Source: Calendula officinalis (lineage: Eukaryota; Streptophyta; Magnoliopsida; Asterales; Asteraceae). Taken from it: 64,000 nucleotides of DNA. Below, piece after piece: positions 26,449-37,317 of this stretch. The DNA lies in the NCBI GenBank assembly GCA_963853835.1, contig OY970828.1, forward strand, positions 19,206,977-19,270,976. The letters are read 5' to 3'. A program made the position numbers and the translations under genes. The notes under the pieces are model-generated. The model did no database searches. It saw only the letters and a program-made list of their open reading frames with translations, and was not told the DNA's origin. Each line of letters begins with the position of its first letter. The stretch's first letter is position 1.

Positions 26449-28000
26449 TATCCCTTGAGCGTTGACCCTTGAGCATTGACCCTTGAGCGTTGAGCCACGA
26501 GCGTTGAGCCTTGAGCCGTGAGCCGTGAGCCTTGAGCCTTGAGCCTTGAGCCTTGAGCCTTGATCATTGATCCTTGAGCCTGGAGCCTTTGAGACTGGAG
26601 CCTTGAGCCTGGACCCTAGAGCCTTGAGCGTCGAGCCTGGAGCCTTGAGCCTGTAGCCTTGAGCCTTCGAGCCTTAAGCCTTAAGCCTTAAGCCTGGAGC
26701 CTGGAGCCTTGAGCCTTGCGCCTTGAGCCTTGAGCCTTCAACGTTGAGCCTTGAGCCTTGAGCATTGCGCCTTGAGCCTTGAGCCTTGATCCTCTAGCCT
26801 TGAGCCTTGAGCCGTGATCCTTGAGCCTTAAAACTTGAGACTTGAGCCTTAACACTTGACCCTTGCACCTTGAGCCTTGCGTCTTGAGCCTTGAGCCTTG
26901 AACCTTGAGCCTTAAGCCTTGAGCCTTGAGCCTTGAGCCTCGAGCCTTATCCCTTGAGCGTTGACCCTTGAGCATTGACCCTTGAGCGTTGAGCCTTGAG
27001 CGTTGAGCCTTGAGCCGTGAGCCTTGAGCGTTGAGCGTTGAGCCTTGAGCCTTGAGCCTTGAGCCTTGAGCCTTGAGCCTTGAGCCTTGAGCCTTGAGCG
27101 TTGAGCCTTGAGCTTTGAGCCTTCGACTTGAGCCTTGAGCCTCGAGCCTTATCCCTTGAGCGTTGACCCTTGAGCATTGACCCTTGAGCGTTGAGCCACG
27201 AGCGTTGAGCCTTGAGCCGTGAGCCATGAGCCTTGAGCCTTGAGCCTTGAGCCTTGAGCCTTGATCATTGATCCTTGAGCCTGGAGCCTTTGAGACTGGA
27301 GCCTTGAGCCTGGACCCTAGAGCCTTGAGCGTCGAGCCTGGAGCCTTGAGCCTGTAGCCTTGAGCCTTCGAGCCTTAAGCCTTAAGCCTTAAGCCTGGAG
27401 CCTGGAGCCTTGAGCCTTGCGCCTTGAGCCTTGAGCCTTCAACGTTGAGCCTTGAGCCTTGAGCATTGCGCCTTGAGCCTTGAGCCTTGATCCTCTAGCC
27501 TTGAGCCTTGAGCCGTGATCCTTGAGCCTTAAAACTTGAGACTTGAGCCTTAACACTTGACCCTTGCACCTTGAGCCTTGCGTCTTGAGCCTTGAGCCTT
27601 GAACCTTGAGCCTTAAGCCTTGAGCCTTGAGCCTTGAGCCTCGAGCCTTATCCCTTGAGCGTTGACCCTTGAGCATTGACCCTTGAGCGTTGAGCCTTGA
27701 GCGTTGAGCCTTGAGCCGTGAGCCTTGAGCGTTGAGCGTTGAGCGTTGAGCCTTGAGCCTTGAGCCTTGAGCCTTGAGCCTTGAGCCTTGAGCCTTGAGC
27801 CTTGAGCCTTGAGCCTTGAGCCTTGAGCGTTGAGCCTAGAGCTTTGAGCCTTCGACTTGAGCCTTGAGCCTCGAGCCTTATCCCTTGAGCGTTGACCCTT
27901 GAGCATTGACCCTTGAGCGTTGAGCCATGAGCGTTGAGCCTTGAGCCGTGAGCCTTGAGCCTTGAGCCTTGAGCCTTGAGCCTTGATCATTGATCCTTGA
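26449..28000. repeat. ~0.7-kb tandem higher-order repeat
   Basis: The landmark GATCATTGATCCTTGAG starts at 26,562, 27,263 and 27,985. The intervals 701 and 722 both leave remainder 1 modulo 7. Each copy carries the same series in order: TTATCCCTTGAGCGTTGACC, a GCCACGAG or GCCATGAG unit, GATCATTGATCC, CTTTGAG with GGAG units, GAGCGTCGAGCC, a CTTCGAG unit, three CTTAAGCC units and CTTCAACGTTGAG. The copies differ by three heptamers. Confidence 0.85.
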
Positions 28001-31000
28001 GCCTGGAGCCTTTGAGCCTGGAGCCTTGAGCCTGGACCCTAGAGCCTTGAGCGTCGAGCCTGGAGCCTTGAGCCTGTAGCCTTGAGCCTTCGAGCCTTAA
28101 GCCTTAAGCCTTAAGCCTGGAGCCTGGAGCCTGGAGCCTTGAGCCTTGCGCCTTGAGCCTTGAGCCTTCAACGTTGAGCCTTGAGCCTTGAGCCTCGAGC
28201 CTTGAGCATTGCGCCTTGAGCCTTGAGCCTTGATCCTCTAGCCTTGAGCCTTGAGCCGTGATCCTTGAGCCTTAAAACTTGAGACTTGAGCCTTAACACT
28301 TGACCCTTGCGCCTTGAGCCTTGTGTCTTGAGCCTTGAGCCTTGAACCTTGAGCCTTAAGCCTCGAGCCTTGAGCCTCGAGCCTTGTCCCTTGAGCATTG
28401 ACCCTTGAGCCTTGAGCCTTGAGCCTTGAGCCTTGAGCCTTGAGCCTTGAGACTCTAGCCTTGAGCCTTGAGCCTTGAGCCTTGAGCCTTGAGCCTTGAG
28501 CCTTGATCCTTGAGCCTTGAGCCTTGATCCTTGAAACTTGAGACTTGATCCTTGACTCTTGACCATTGCGCCTTCAGCCTTGCGCATTAAGACTTGAGCC
28601 TTGAGCCTTGAGCCCTAAGCCTTGATTCTTGCCCTTGTGCCTTGCGCCTTTACCTTGAGCCTTGCGCCTTGTGCCTTAATCCTTGAGCCTTGATCCTCTA
28701 GCCTTGAGCCTTGGGCCTGGAGCCTTGAGCATTGAGCCTTGAGCCTGGAGCCTTGAGCCTTGAGCCTTGACCCTTGAGCCTTGAGCCTTGAGCCTTGACC
28801 CTTGACCCTTGAGCCTTGAGCCTTGAGCCTTGAGCCTTGACCCTTGACCGTTGAGCCTTGAGCCTTGTGCCTTGAGCCTTGAGCCTTGAGCCTTGAGCCT
28901 TGATCCTTGAGCCTTGTGCTTTGAGCCTTGTTACTTGAACCTTGAGCCTTGAGCCTTGAGCGTTGCAACTTGAGCCTTTAGCCTTGAACCTTGAGCCTTG
29001 AGCGTTGAGCCATTAGCCTTGAGGCTTAAAACTTGAGACATGAGCCTTGACTCTTGACCCTTACGCCTTGAGCCTTGAGCCTTGAGCCTTGAGCATTGAG
29101 CGTTGAGCCTTGAGCCTTGAGCCTTGGACTTGAGCCTTAAGCCTCGAGTCTTATCCCTTGAGCGTTGAGCATTGAGCGTTGAGCCTTGAGCCTTGAGTCG
29201 TGAGCCATGAGCCTTGAGCCTTGAGCCTGGAGCCTTTGAGCCTGGAGCCTTGAGCCTGGACCCTAGAGCCTTGAGCGTCGAGCCTGGAGCCTGGAGCCTT
29301 TGAGCCTTAAGCCTTAAGCCTGGAGCCTGGAGCCTTGTGCCTTGAGCCTTGCGCCTTCAGCCTTGAGCCTTGAGCCTTCAGCGTTGAGCCTTGAGCCTTG
29401 ACCCTTGGGCCTTGAGCCTTGAACCTTGACCCTTGAGCGCTGACCCTTGAGCGTCGACCCTTAAGCCTTGAGCCTTGAGCCTTGTGCCTTGAGCCTTGAG
29501 CCTTGCTACTTGAACCTTGAGCCTTGAAACTTGAGCCTTAAGCCTTGAGCCTTCAGCCTTGAGCCACGAGACTTGAGCCTTAAAACTTTAGACTTGAGCT
29601 TTGACTCTTGACCCTTACGCCTTGAGCCTTGAGCCTTGAGCCTTGAGCCTTGAGCCTCGAGCCTTGTCCCTCGAGCCTTGACCCTTGAGCGTTGACTGTT
29701 GAGCGTTGAGTCTTGAGCGTTGAGCCTTGAGCCTTGAGCCTCAAGCCTTGTCCCTCGAGCCTTGACCCTTGAGCGTTGACTGTTGAGCGTTGAGTCTTGA
29801 GCGTTGAGCCTTGAGCCTTGAGCCTTGAGCCTTGAGCCTAGAGCCTTGAGCCTTGAGCCTTGAGCCTTGAGACTTGAGTCTTGAGCCTTGAGCCTTGAGC
29901 CTTGAGCCTTGAGCCTTGAGCCTTGAGCCTTGAGCCTTGTTACTTGAACTTTGAGCCTTGAGAGTTGAAACTTTAGCCTTGAGCCTTGAACCTTGAGCCT
30001 TGAACCTTGAGGCATGAGCCTTGAGCCTTGGACTTGAGCCTCGAGCCTCGACCCTTGGACTTGAGCCTCGAGCCTCGAGCCTTAACACTTGACCCTTGCA
30101 CCTTGAGCCTTGCGTCTTGAACCTTGAGCCTTGAACCTTGAGCCTTAAGCCTTGAGCCTTGAGCCTTGAGCCTCGAGCCTTATCCCTTGAGCGTTGACCC
30201 TTGAGCATTGACCCTTGAGCGTTGAGCCTTGAGCCTTGAGCCTTGAGCCGTGAGCCTTGAGCGTTGAGCGTTGAGCCTTGAGCCTTGAGCCTTGAGCCTT
30301 GAGCCTTGAGCCTTGAGCGTTGAGCGTTGAGCCTTGAGCTTTGAGCCTTCGACTTGAGCCTTGAGCCTCGAGCCTTATCCCTTGAGCGTTGACCCTTGAG
30401 CATTGACCCTTGAGCGTTGAGCCATGAGCGTTGAGCCTTGAGCCGTGAGCCTTGAGCCTTGAGCCTTGAGCCTTGAGCCTTGATCATTGATCCTTGAGCC
30501 TGGAGCCTTTGAGCCTGGAGCCTTGAGCCTGGACCCTAGAGCCTTGAGCGTCGAGCCTGGAGCCTTGAGCCTGTAGCCTTGAGCCTTTGAGCCTTAAGCC
30601 TTAAGCCTTAAGCCTGGAGCCTGGAGCCTGGAGCCTTGAGCCTTGCGCCTTGAGCCTTGAGCCTTCAACGTTGAGCCTTGAGCCTTGAGCCTCGAGCCTT
30701 GAGCATTGCGCCTTGAGCCTTGAGCCTTGATCCTCTAGCCTTGAGCCTTGAGCCGTGATCCTTGAGCCTTAAAACTTGAGACTTGAGCCTTAACACTTGA
30801 CCCTTGCGCCTTGAGCCTTGTGTCTTGAGCCTTGAGCCTTGAACCTTGAGCCTTAAGCCTTGAGCCTCGAGCCTTGAGCCTCGAGCCTTGAGCCTCGAGC
30901 CTTGTCCCTTGAGCATTGACCCTTGAGCCTTGAGCCTTGAGCCTTGAGCCTTGAGCCTTGAGACTCTAGCCTTGAGCCTTGAGCCTTGAGCCTTGAGCCT

Positions 31001-33180
31001 TGAGCCTTGAGCCTTGATCCTTGAGCCTTGAGCCTTGATCCTTGAAACTTGAGACTTGATCCTTGACTCTTGACCATTGCGCCTTCAGCCTTGCGCATTA
31101 AGACTTGAGCCTTGAGCCTTGAGCCCTAAGCCTTGATTCTTGCCCTTGTGCCTTGCGCCTTTACCTTGAGCCTTGCGCCTTGTGCCTTAATCCTTGAGCC
31201 TTGATCCTCTAGCCTTGAGCCTTGGGCCTGGAGCCTTGAGCATTGAGCCTTGAGCCTTGAGCCTTGACCCTTGACCCTTGAGCCTTGAGCCTTGAGCCTT
31301 GACCCTTGACCGTTGAGCCTTGAGCCTTGTGCCTTGAGCCTTGAGCCTTGAGCCTTGAGCCTTGATCCTTGAGCCTTGAGCCTTGAGCCTTGAGCCTTGT
31401 TACTTGAACCTTGAGCCTTGAGCCTTGAGCGTTGCAACTTGAGCCTTTAGCCTTGAACCTTGAGCCTTGAGCGTTGAGCCATTAGCCTTGAGGCTTAAAA
31501 CTTGAGACATGAGCCTTGACTCTTGACCCTTACGCCTTGAGCCTTGAGCCTTGAGCCTTGAGCGTTGAGCCTTGAGCCTTGAGCCTTGGACTTGAGCCTT
31601 AAGCCTCGAGTCTTATCCCTTGAGCGTTGACCCTTGAGCGTTGACCCTTGAGCGTTGAGCATTGAGCGTTGAGCCTTGAGCCTTGAGTCGTGAGCCATGA
31701 GCCTTGAGCCTTGAGCCTTGAGCCTGGAGCCTTTGAGCCTGGAGCCTTGAGCCTGGACCCTAGAGCCTTGAGCGTCGAGCCTGGAGCCTGGAGCCTTTGA
31801 GCCTTAAGCCTTAAGCCTGGAGCCTTATGCCTTGAGCCTTGCGCCTTGAGCCTTGCGCCTTCAGCCTTGAGCCTTGAGCCTTCAGCGTTGAGCGTTGAGC
31901 CTTGAGCCTTGACCCTTGGGCCTTGAGCCTTGAACCTTGACCCTTGAGCGCTGACCCTTGAGCGTCGACCCTTAAGCCTTGAGCCTTGAGCCTTGTGCCT
32001 TGAGCCTTGAGCCTTGAGCCTTGCTACTTGAACCTTGAGCCTTGAAACTTGAGCCTTAAGCCTTGAGCCTTCAGCCTTGAGCCACGAGACTTGAGCCTTA
32101 AAACTTTAGACTTGAGCTTTGACTCTTGACCCTTACGCCTTGAGCCTTGAGCCTTGAGCCTTGAGCCTTGAGCCTCGAGCCTTGTCCCTCGAGCCTTGAC
32201 CCTTGAGCGTTGACTGTTGAGCGTTGAGTCTTGAGCGTTGAGCCTTGAGCCTTGAGCCTCAAGCCTTATCCCTCGAGCCTTGACCCTTGAGCGTTGACTG
32301 TTGAGCGTTGAGTCTTGAGCGTTGAGCCTTGAGCCTTGAGCCTTGAGCCTAGAGCCTTGAGCCTTGAGCCTTGAGCCTTGAGACTTGAGTCTTGAGCCTT
32401 GAGCCTTGAGCCTTGAGCCCTGAGCGTTGATGCTTGAGCCTTGAACCTTGACCTTTGAGCCTTGAGCGTTGAGCCTTGAGCCTTAAGCCTTGAGCCTTGA
32501 GCCTTGGGCCATGAGCCTTGAGCCTTGAGCCTTGATCCTTGACCCTTGAGCCTTGAGCCTTGAGCCTTGAGCCTTGACCCTTGACCCTTGACCCTTGAGC
32601 GTTGAGCGTTGAGCCTTGAGCCTTGAGCCTTGAGCCTTGAGCCTTGAGCCTTGAGCCTTGAGCCTTGAGCCTTGAGCCTTGAGCCTTGAGCCTTGAGCCT
32701 TGAGCCTCGAGCCTTGTCCCTCGAGCCTTGACCCTTGAGCATTGACTGTTGAGCGTTGAGTCTTGAGCGTTGAGCCTTGAGCCTTGAGCCTAGAGCCTTT
32801 AGCCTTGAGCCTTGAGCCTTGAGCCTTGAGTCTTGAGCCTTGAGCCTAGAGCCTTTAGCCTTGAGCCTTGAGCCTTGAGCCTTGAGCCTTGAGCCTTGAG
32901 CCTTGAGCCTTGAGCCTTGGGCCTTGGGCCATGAGCCTTGAGCCTTGAGCCTTGAGCCTTGATCCTTGAGCCTTGAGCCTTGAGCCTTGAGCCTTGAGCC
33001 TTGAGCCTTGACCCTTGACCCTTGACCCTTGACCCTTGAGCGTTGAGCGTGGAGCCTTGAGCCTTGTGCCTTGAGCCTTGAGCCTTGAGCCTTGAGCCTT
33101 GAGCCTTGAGCCTTGAGCCTTGAGCCTTGAGCCTTGAGCCTTGAGCCTTGTTACTTGAACTTTGAGCCTTGAGAGTTGAA
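27985..33180. repeat. ~2.5-kb tandem higher-order repeat
   Basis: Paired landmarks lie at 27,985/30,482 (shift 2497), 28,625/31,136 (2511), 29,666/32,184 (2518), 29,741/32,259 (2518) and 29,939/33,150 (3211). Every shift leaves remainder 5 modulo 7. The last shift equals 2518 plus 693, meaning the second copy gained exactly 99 heptamers between about 32.4 and 33.1 kb. Shared rare variants include GCCTTTACCTTGAG, GTCTTATCCC, a GCTACTTGAACC unit and GAGAGTTGAAAC. Confidence 0.85.
29655..29830. repeat. Nested 84-bp (12-monomer) duplication
   Basis: The segment GTCCCTCGAGCCTTGACCC, followed by GACTGTTGAGCG and GTCTTGAGCG, starts at 29,666 and again at 29,750, 84 bases apart. The same 84-base doublet is present in the next 2.5-kb copy, at 32,184 and 32,268. 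There the second member reads ATCCCTCG. Confidence 0.85.
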
Positions 33181-34129
33181 ACTTTAGCCTTGAGCCTTGA
33201 ACCTTGAACCTTGAGGCATGAGCCTTGAGCCTTGGACTTGAGCCTCGAGCCTCGAGCCTTGGACTTGAGCCTCGAGCCTCGAGCCTTATCCCTTGAGCGT
33301 TGACCCTTAAGCGTTGACCCTTGAGCGTTGACCCTTAAGCGTTGAGACACGAGCGTTGAGCCTTGAGCTGTGAGCCGTGAGCCTTGAGCCTTGAGCCTTG
33401 ATCCTTGAGCCTGGAGCCTTTGAGCCTGGAGCCTTGAGCCTGGACCCTAGAGCCTTGAGCGTCGAGCCTGGAGCCTTGAGCCTGGAGCCTTGAGCTTTTG
33501 AGCCTTAAGCCTGGAGCCTGGAGCCTTGAGCCTTGCGCCTTGAGCCCGGAGCCTTGAGCCTTCAGCGCTGAGCGTTAAGCCTTGGGCCTTGAGCCTTGAG
33601 CCTTGAGCATTGAGCCTTGAGCCTTGATCCTCTAGCCTTGAGCCTTGAGCCGTGATCCTTGAGCCTTAAAACTTGAGACTTGAGACTTTACACTTGACCC
33701 TTGCGCCTTGAGCCTTGCGTCTTGAGCCTTGAGCCTTGAGCCTTGATCCTTGAGCCTTGAGCCTTGAGCCTTGAGCCTCGAGCCTTGTCCCTTGAGCATT
33801 GACCCTTGAGCATTGACCCATGAGCATTGACCCATGAGCCTTGAGCCCTGAGCCTTGAGACTCTAGCCGCGAGCCTTGAGCTTTGAGCCTTGAGCCTTGA
33901 GACTTGAGCCTTGAGCCTAGAGCCTTGAGCCTTGAGCCTTGTGCCTTGAGCCTTGAAACTTGAGACTTGATCCTTGACTCTTGACCATTGCGCCTTGAGC
34001 CTTGCGCATTAAGACTTGAGCCTTGAGCCTTGAGCCCTAAGCCTTGATTCTTGCCCTTGCGCCTTACGCCTTGACCTTGAGCCTTGCGCCTTGTGCCTTA
34101 ATCCTTGAGCCTTGATCCTCTAGCCTTGA

Positions 34130-35319
34130 ACCTTAAGCCTTGAGCCTTGAGCATTGAGCCTTGAGCCTTGAGCCTTGAGCTTTGAGCCTTGAGCCTTGAG
34201 CCTTGAGCCTTGAACCGTGAGCCTTGACCTTGGAGCCTTGAGCCTTTAGCCTTGACCCTTGACTCTTGACCCTTGAACCGTGACCCTTGAGCCTTGAGCC
34301 TTGAACCTTGAGCCTTGAACCTTGAGCCTTGAGCCTTAAGCCTTGAGCCTTGAGCCTTGAACCTTGACCCTTGAGCCTTGAGCCTGGAGCATGGAGCCTT
34401 GAGCCTTGAGCCTTGACCCTTGACCGTTGACCCTTGAGTGTTGTGCCTTGAGCCTTAACCCTTGATCCGTGACTTGAGCCTTGAGCCTTGAGCCTTGAGA
34501 CTTTTTCCTTGAACCTTGAGCCTCAAGCCTGGAGCAATGAGCCTTGAGCTTTGAGCCTTGAGCCTTGAGCCTTGAGCCTTAAGCCTTGAGCCTTGAGCCT
34601 TTTGCCTTGAGTCCTGACCCTTGAGCCGTGACTTGAGCCTTTATCCTTGAGCCTTGAGCCTCAAGCCTTGAGCCTTGCACCTTGAGCCTTGAGCCTTAAG
34701 CCTTGAGCCTTGACCCTGGAGCCTTGAACCTTGAGCCCCGAGCCTTGAGCCTTCAGGAACCTTGAGTCTTGAGTCTTGAGCCTTGAGCCTTGAGCCTTGA
34801 GCCTTGATCCTTGAGCCTTGAGCCTTGAGCCTTGAGTCTTGAGCCTTGAGCCTTGAGCCTTGAGCCTTGAGCCTTGATCCTTGAGCCTTGAGCCTTGAGC
34901 CCTGAGCCTTGAGCCCGGAGCCTCGAGCCCGGAGCCTCGAGCCTCGAGCCCGGAGCCTCGAGCCTCGAGAATCTACCTCGAGCCTCGAGCATGTAGCCTT
35001 GACCCTTGAGCCTTGAGCCTTGAGCCTTGAGCCTTGAGCCTTGAGCCTTGAACCTTGAGCCTTGAGCCTTGAGACATGAGCCTTGACCCTTGACCCTTGA
35101 GTGTTGAGCCTTGAGCCTTCACTTTTGAGCCTTGACCCTTGAGCCGTGACTTGTGCCTTGAGCCTTAATCCTTGAGCCTTGAGCCTTGACCCTTGACCCT
35201 TGACCGTTGACCCTCTACCCTTGACCGTTGTGCCTTGAGCCTTGACCCTTGAGCCGTCACTTGAGCCTTGAGCCTTGAGCCTTGAGCCTTTTTCCATGAG
35301 CCTTGAGCCTTGAGCATTG
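34130..35319. repeat. Satellite family C, segment left of the retrotransposon
   Basis: The landmark set changes to GCCGTGACTTGAG, GAGTGTTGAGCC, CTTCAGGAACC (34,751), CCCGGAGCCTCGAG runs (about 34,914-34,960), ATCTACCTCGAGC (34,971) and GACCCTCTACCC. These same landmarks fill the right arm after 55.4 kb, so the retrotransposon interrupts one family. The segment is heptamer throughout and contains no gene. Confidence 0.85.
35315..35319. repeat. Target-site duplication CATTG, left copy
   Basis: The five bases directly before the first LTR base are CATTG, identical to the five bases directly after the last LTR. CATTGAG is an ordinary satellite variant, so the site lies inside a heptamer monomer. 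A 5-bp duplication is the usual size for Ty3/gypsy integration. Confidence 0.93.
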
Positions 35320-37303
35320 TGTAACACCCTAAAATTTACAAGATTTTTAAATTTTTAAAACAAAATTTTAATCAAAAGGTCCCAATAACTTGAATAATTA
35401 AATCCCAATAATAGTATTTTCATTTAAAAATGTATTTAATGCGGAAATAGTAAAAATTAAGTGTTTTTAAAATATTAAATGTCGTCCACATCGGTAATGA
35501 AAGATACAGCGGTCAACCGTCCACCTTCTCCTTTCCTCTGCTGGTACCTCGAGAAACGTAAGCTCCAAAGGATCCTCAATACTCTAAGGCGCTGCTCGGT
35601 TATTCCTAGATGATCCTAAAAGCATAAAAATGGAACCCGAATTACAATCCGTTCTAAGGACTCAATTTAGAAAACTGGCAGCACCCGTCGGTCTCACGGA
35701 AACTGCTATAACTCTTAAACTGTGCAGTAGATTTATCCCATATTTTTACCATGAAAAGTAGACAACCAGAACTACATATCTCTGTGAGACGGTCACTGGC
35801 TAAAACAGATTCTAAGTGTCTCAAAACAGTGTTGCAAGACAGACCTGCTGCACAGGTCATCTTCCTAACAGCAGCATACTAAATTGACTATAACTTTTAA
35901 ACCGTAATTCGGATTGACGAGAGGGTTGCGGTGTTGGAAAGCTAACTCAAAAACCAAGGTCCCTGCACGGGCCAAAAATTCAAAAGTGATATTTTAAACC
36001 AGTTAAAACAGTCCCGAATAATAGGGCAGAATCTGCCAGAAAATTATGTTGCTTAAAAACCATTTTAACAAACCCGACAACCCAACCCTACAATCTGCCC
36101 AACCACGGTTTGACAACTAGAAAAGAAATTGGGACAAACTAGCTACCCGACACCAAAACGGTCAATTAAAACAATGCACCAATTACAGCTCGACTAAACC
36201 GGTTCTAAGAATCTAAACCGAGCAACTACTCGAACCCTCCCAACAATTTAATCAAGCAGCCTCAATTGGGCTGCGATTCAATTCCTCCATCTAGGTTTCT
36301 CATGGACAGCAGCTTAATACAAAATTCCGGAAAAAAATAGGCGATAGCGACAAACAAGAAAGAACAAAGAACTACCAACTGATTAAGCTAATGAAATCAG
36401 ATGCCCACTCGTGCCTTGAACACCCCTGATCACTCGTTTTTGCTGCCCAAATCCGTAGCAACCATACTTGCTCGAACCTCGATTAAACAATCTGCCCCAA
36501 ACGAATAATTAAGCACCGGATTCATTAGATTACCGAAAGAAAAGTAGATAAACTACCGAAAGAACAAACAATCGCACTCGAAGATTCTACTCGGTTGTGG
36601 GATGAGGTTGCGACAGTCCCCAAGCTTCCTCTTGGCTCGGTTAGTTGTTGCTGGCGATCGCGAACTACTCCTGCTCATTGTGCGTAATCAGAAATCAAAG
36701 AACCCACAAAACGTTTAGGACGGAAACTTAAATGATCAGAGAAAGGGACAAATCTACCGAATTCAATCTGCTCAATAACTTGCTCACCTCGGAAATCCTT
36801 TGCTCGATCAAACAGGTTACGAATTTGGGATGCTATAGATCACACCTGGTGAATTGAAGAAACGAAGGCGGCAATGGAGTTCTGCTATGAAACGGTCGAA
36901 GATGAGTAGTGATTAGGAAAAAAATAACGCACGGTCTAGGGATTAGGGGAAAAAGGGCCAGACTCAAGTATGTTTCTCTCAGGCTTGAGGCTCACTTTTC
37001 AACCTGGGCCCTCCTCACGATCGGCATGGACTCAAGGGAAACAAGGGAGTTTGGGCCATAAGAATAACATTAGGCCGAACAAGAAGGAAATAAAAATTCG
37101 GGATTTAAGATGACTCGGAAAAAGAAATAATAATTAACACCTATTAAATAACTACAACCCGTCACACATTTTATAATTATAACTAATCAATTAATCACAA
37201 GACGATACACATTCGTTACTTAAAATCATAAAATTACTTATCGCGTACTTTAAATTAATTTAAAAGTATTATTTAATTATCTAAAAAAATCCGGGGCGTT
37301 ACA
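35320..37303 (-). repeat. LTR 1 (3' end of the array in element orientation)
   Basis: This is a 1,984-bp direct repeat. In + orientation it starts TGTAACACCCTAAAATTTAC and ends CCGGGGCGTTACA, so the ends form the short inverted repeat TGTAAC/GTTACA. On the - strand (sense) the AT-rich start is U3. A gene-leader-like stretch follows and ends in GAGGTGAGC near 36,787, resembling a plant 5' splice donor. A 68-codon - strand ORF (35,654-35,860) recurs in all four LTRs but matches nothing I recognise. The LTR lacks an adjacent primer site on its left, as expected for the 3' LTR. Confidence 0.95.
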
Positions 37304-37317
37304 ACTCAACTCCACTT
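37304..37317 (-). other. Polypurine tract, unit 1
   Basis: The - strand reads AAGTGGAGTTGAGT immediately before the TGTAACGCCCC start of LTR 1, the position where plus-strand DNA priming occurs in LTR retrotransposons. It is purine-rich but interrupted by T residues, so the exact primer ends are uncertain. Confidence 0.6.

Larger units (their letters stand above)
6600..34130. repeat. Satellite higher-order family B
   Basis: This stretch is continuous heptamer satellite with a different landmark set. One landmark is a block related to the family A block but reading CCTAAGCCTTGATTCTTGCC, with two rather than three 6-base monomers. Its ATTCTT starts at 8511, 11175, 15907, 18103, 22358, 28625, 31136 and 34047. 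Others are GTTACTTGAACC (for example 9013, 11502, 16330, 18498, 23482, 24093, 24702), GGCTTAAAACTTGAGACATG followed by a diverged stretch, and clusters of CCTGGAG with CTTTGAG 8-base units (for example 9360-9480, 9715-9835, 10345-10465). Spacings cluster near 0.6-0.7 kb and 2-2.7 kb but the order is scrambled. No gene is seen. Both boundaries are approximate. Confidence 0.8.
1..35319. repeat. Heptamer satellite array, left arm
   Basis: The whole stretch is a head-to-tail array of a 7-base monomer, CCTTGAG on the + strand, with no unique sequence inside it. Frequent variants are single substitutions: CATTGAG, CGTTGAG, CCTTGAC, CCTTGAA, CCTTGAT, CCTTAAG, CCTCGAG, CCTGGAG, CCTAGAG, CCTTGTG, CCTTGCG and CCTTGGG. 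Occasional 5-, 6- or 8-base units shift the register. Orientation stays the same throughout; I saw no inverted segment. The canonical monomer is 57% G+C, clearly richer than the AT-rich retroelement beside it. The array begins before base 1. It is organised into higher-order families listed separately. Centromeric, pericentromeric, subtelomeric or interstitial location cannot be decided from this window. Confidence 0.98.

Noticed and set aside
34740..34765. CTTCAGGAACC as a remnant of an unrelated insertion or a gene
   Set aside because: It recurs at six further positions in family C in a fixed context (once as a variant), so it is an inherited satellite landmark.
1..35319. Telomere or interstitial telomeric repeat
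   Set aside because: The period is 7, but the monomer differs from CCCTAAA at three positions. Isolated CCCTAA-like words (for example near 8,500) are single mutated monomers, not runs.
427..35327. Dozens of long - strand open reading frames (up to 597 codons) in the left satellite arm
   Set aside because: All are GSRLKAQ permutations generated by the stop-free CTCAAGG heptamer. They overlap in several frames at once and have starts only at random CAT variants. No coding signal exists beyond the DNA repeat.
35654..35860. 68-codon ORF in the LTR, repeated in all four LTRs
   Set aside because: It lies wholly inside LTR sequence and has no motif I recognise. Four copies reflect LTR copy number, not gene conservation.
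36960..37000. Satellite-like word GGCTTGAGGCTCA in the LTR, as a possible source of the satellite or homology-guided insertion
   Set aside because: Only about ten bases match, there is no repetition, and a similar chance match (GTGCCTTGAAC near 36,410) occurs elsewhere in the LTR.
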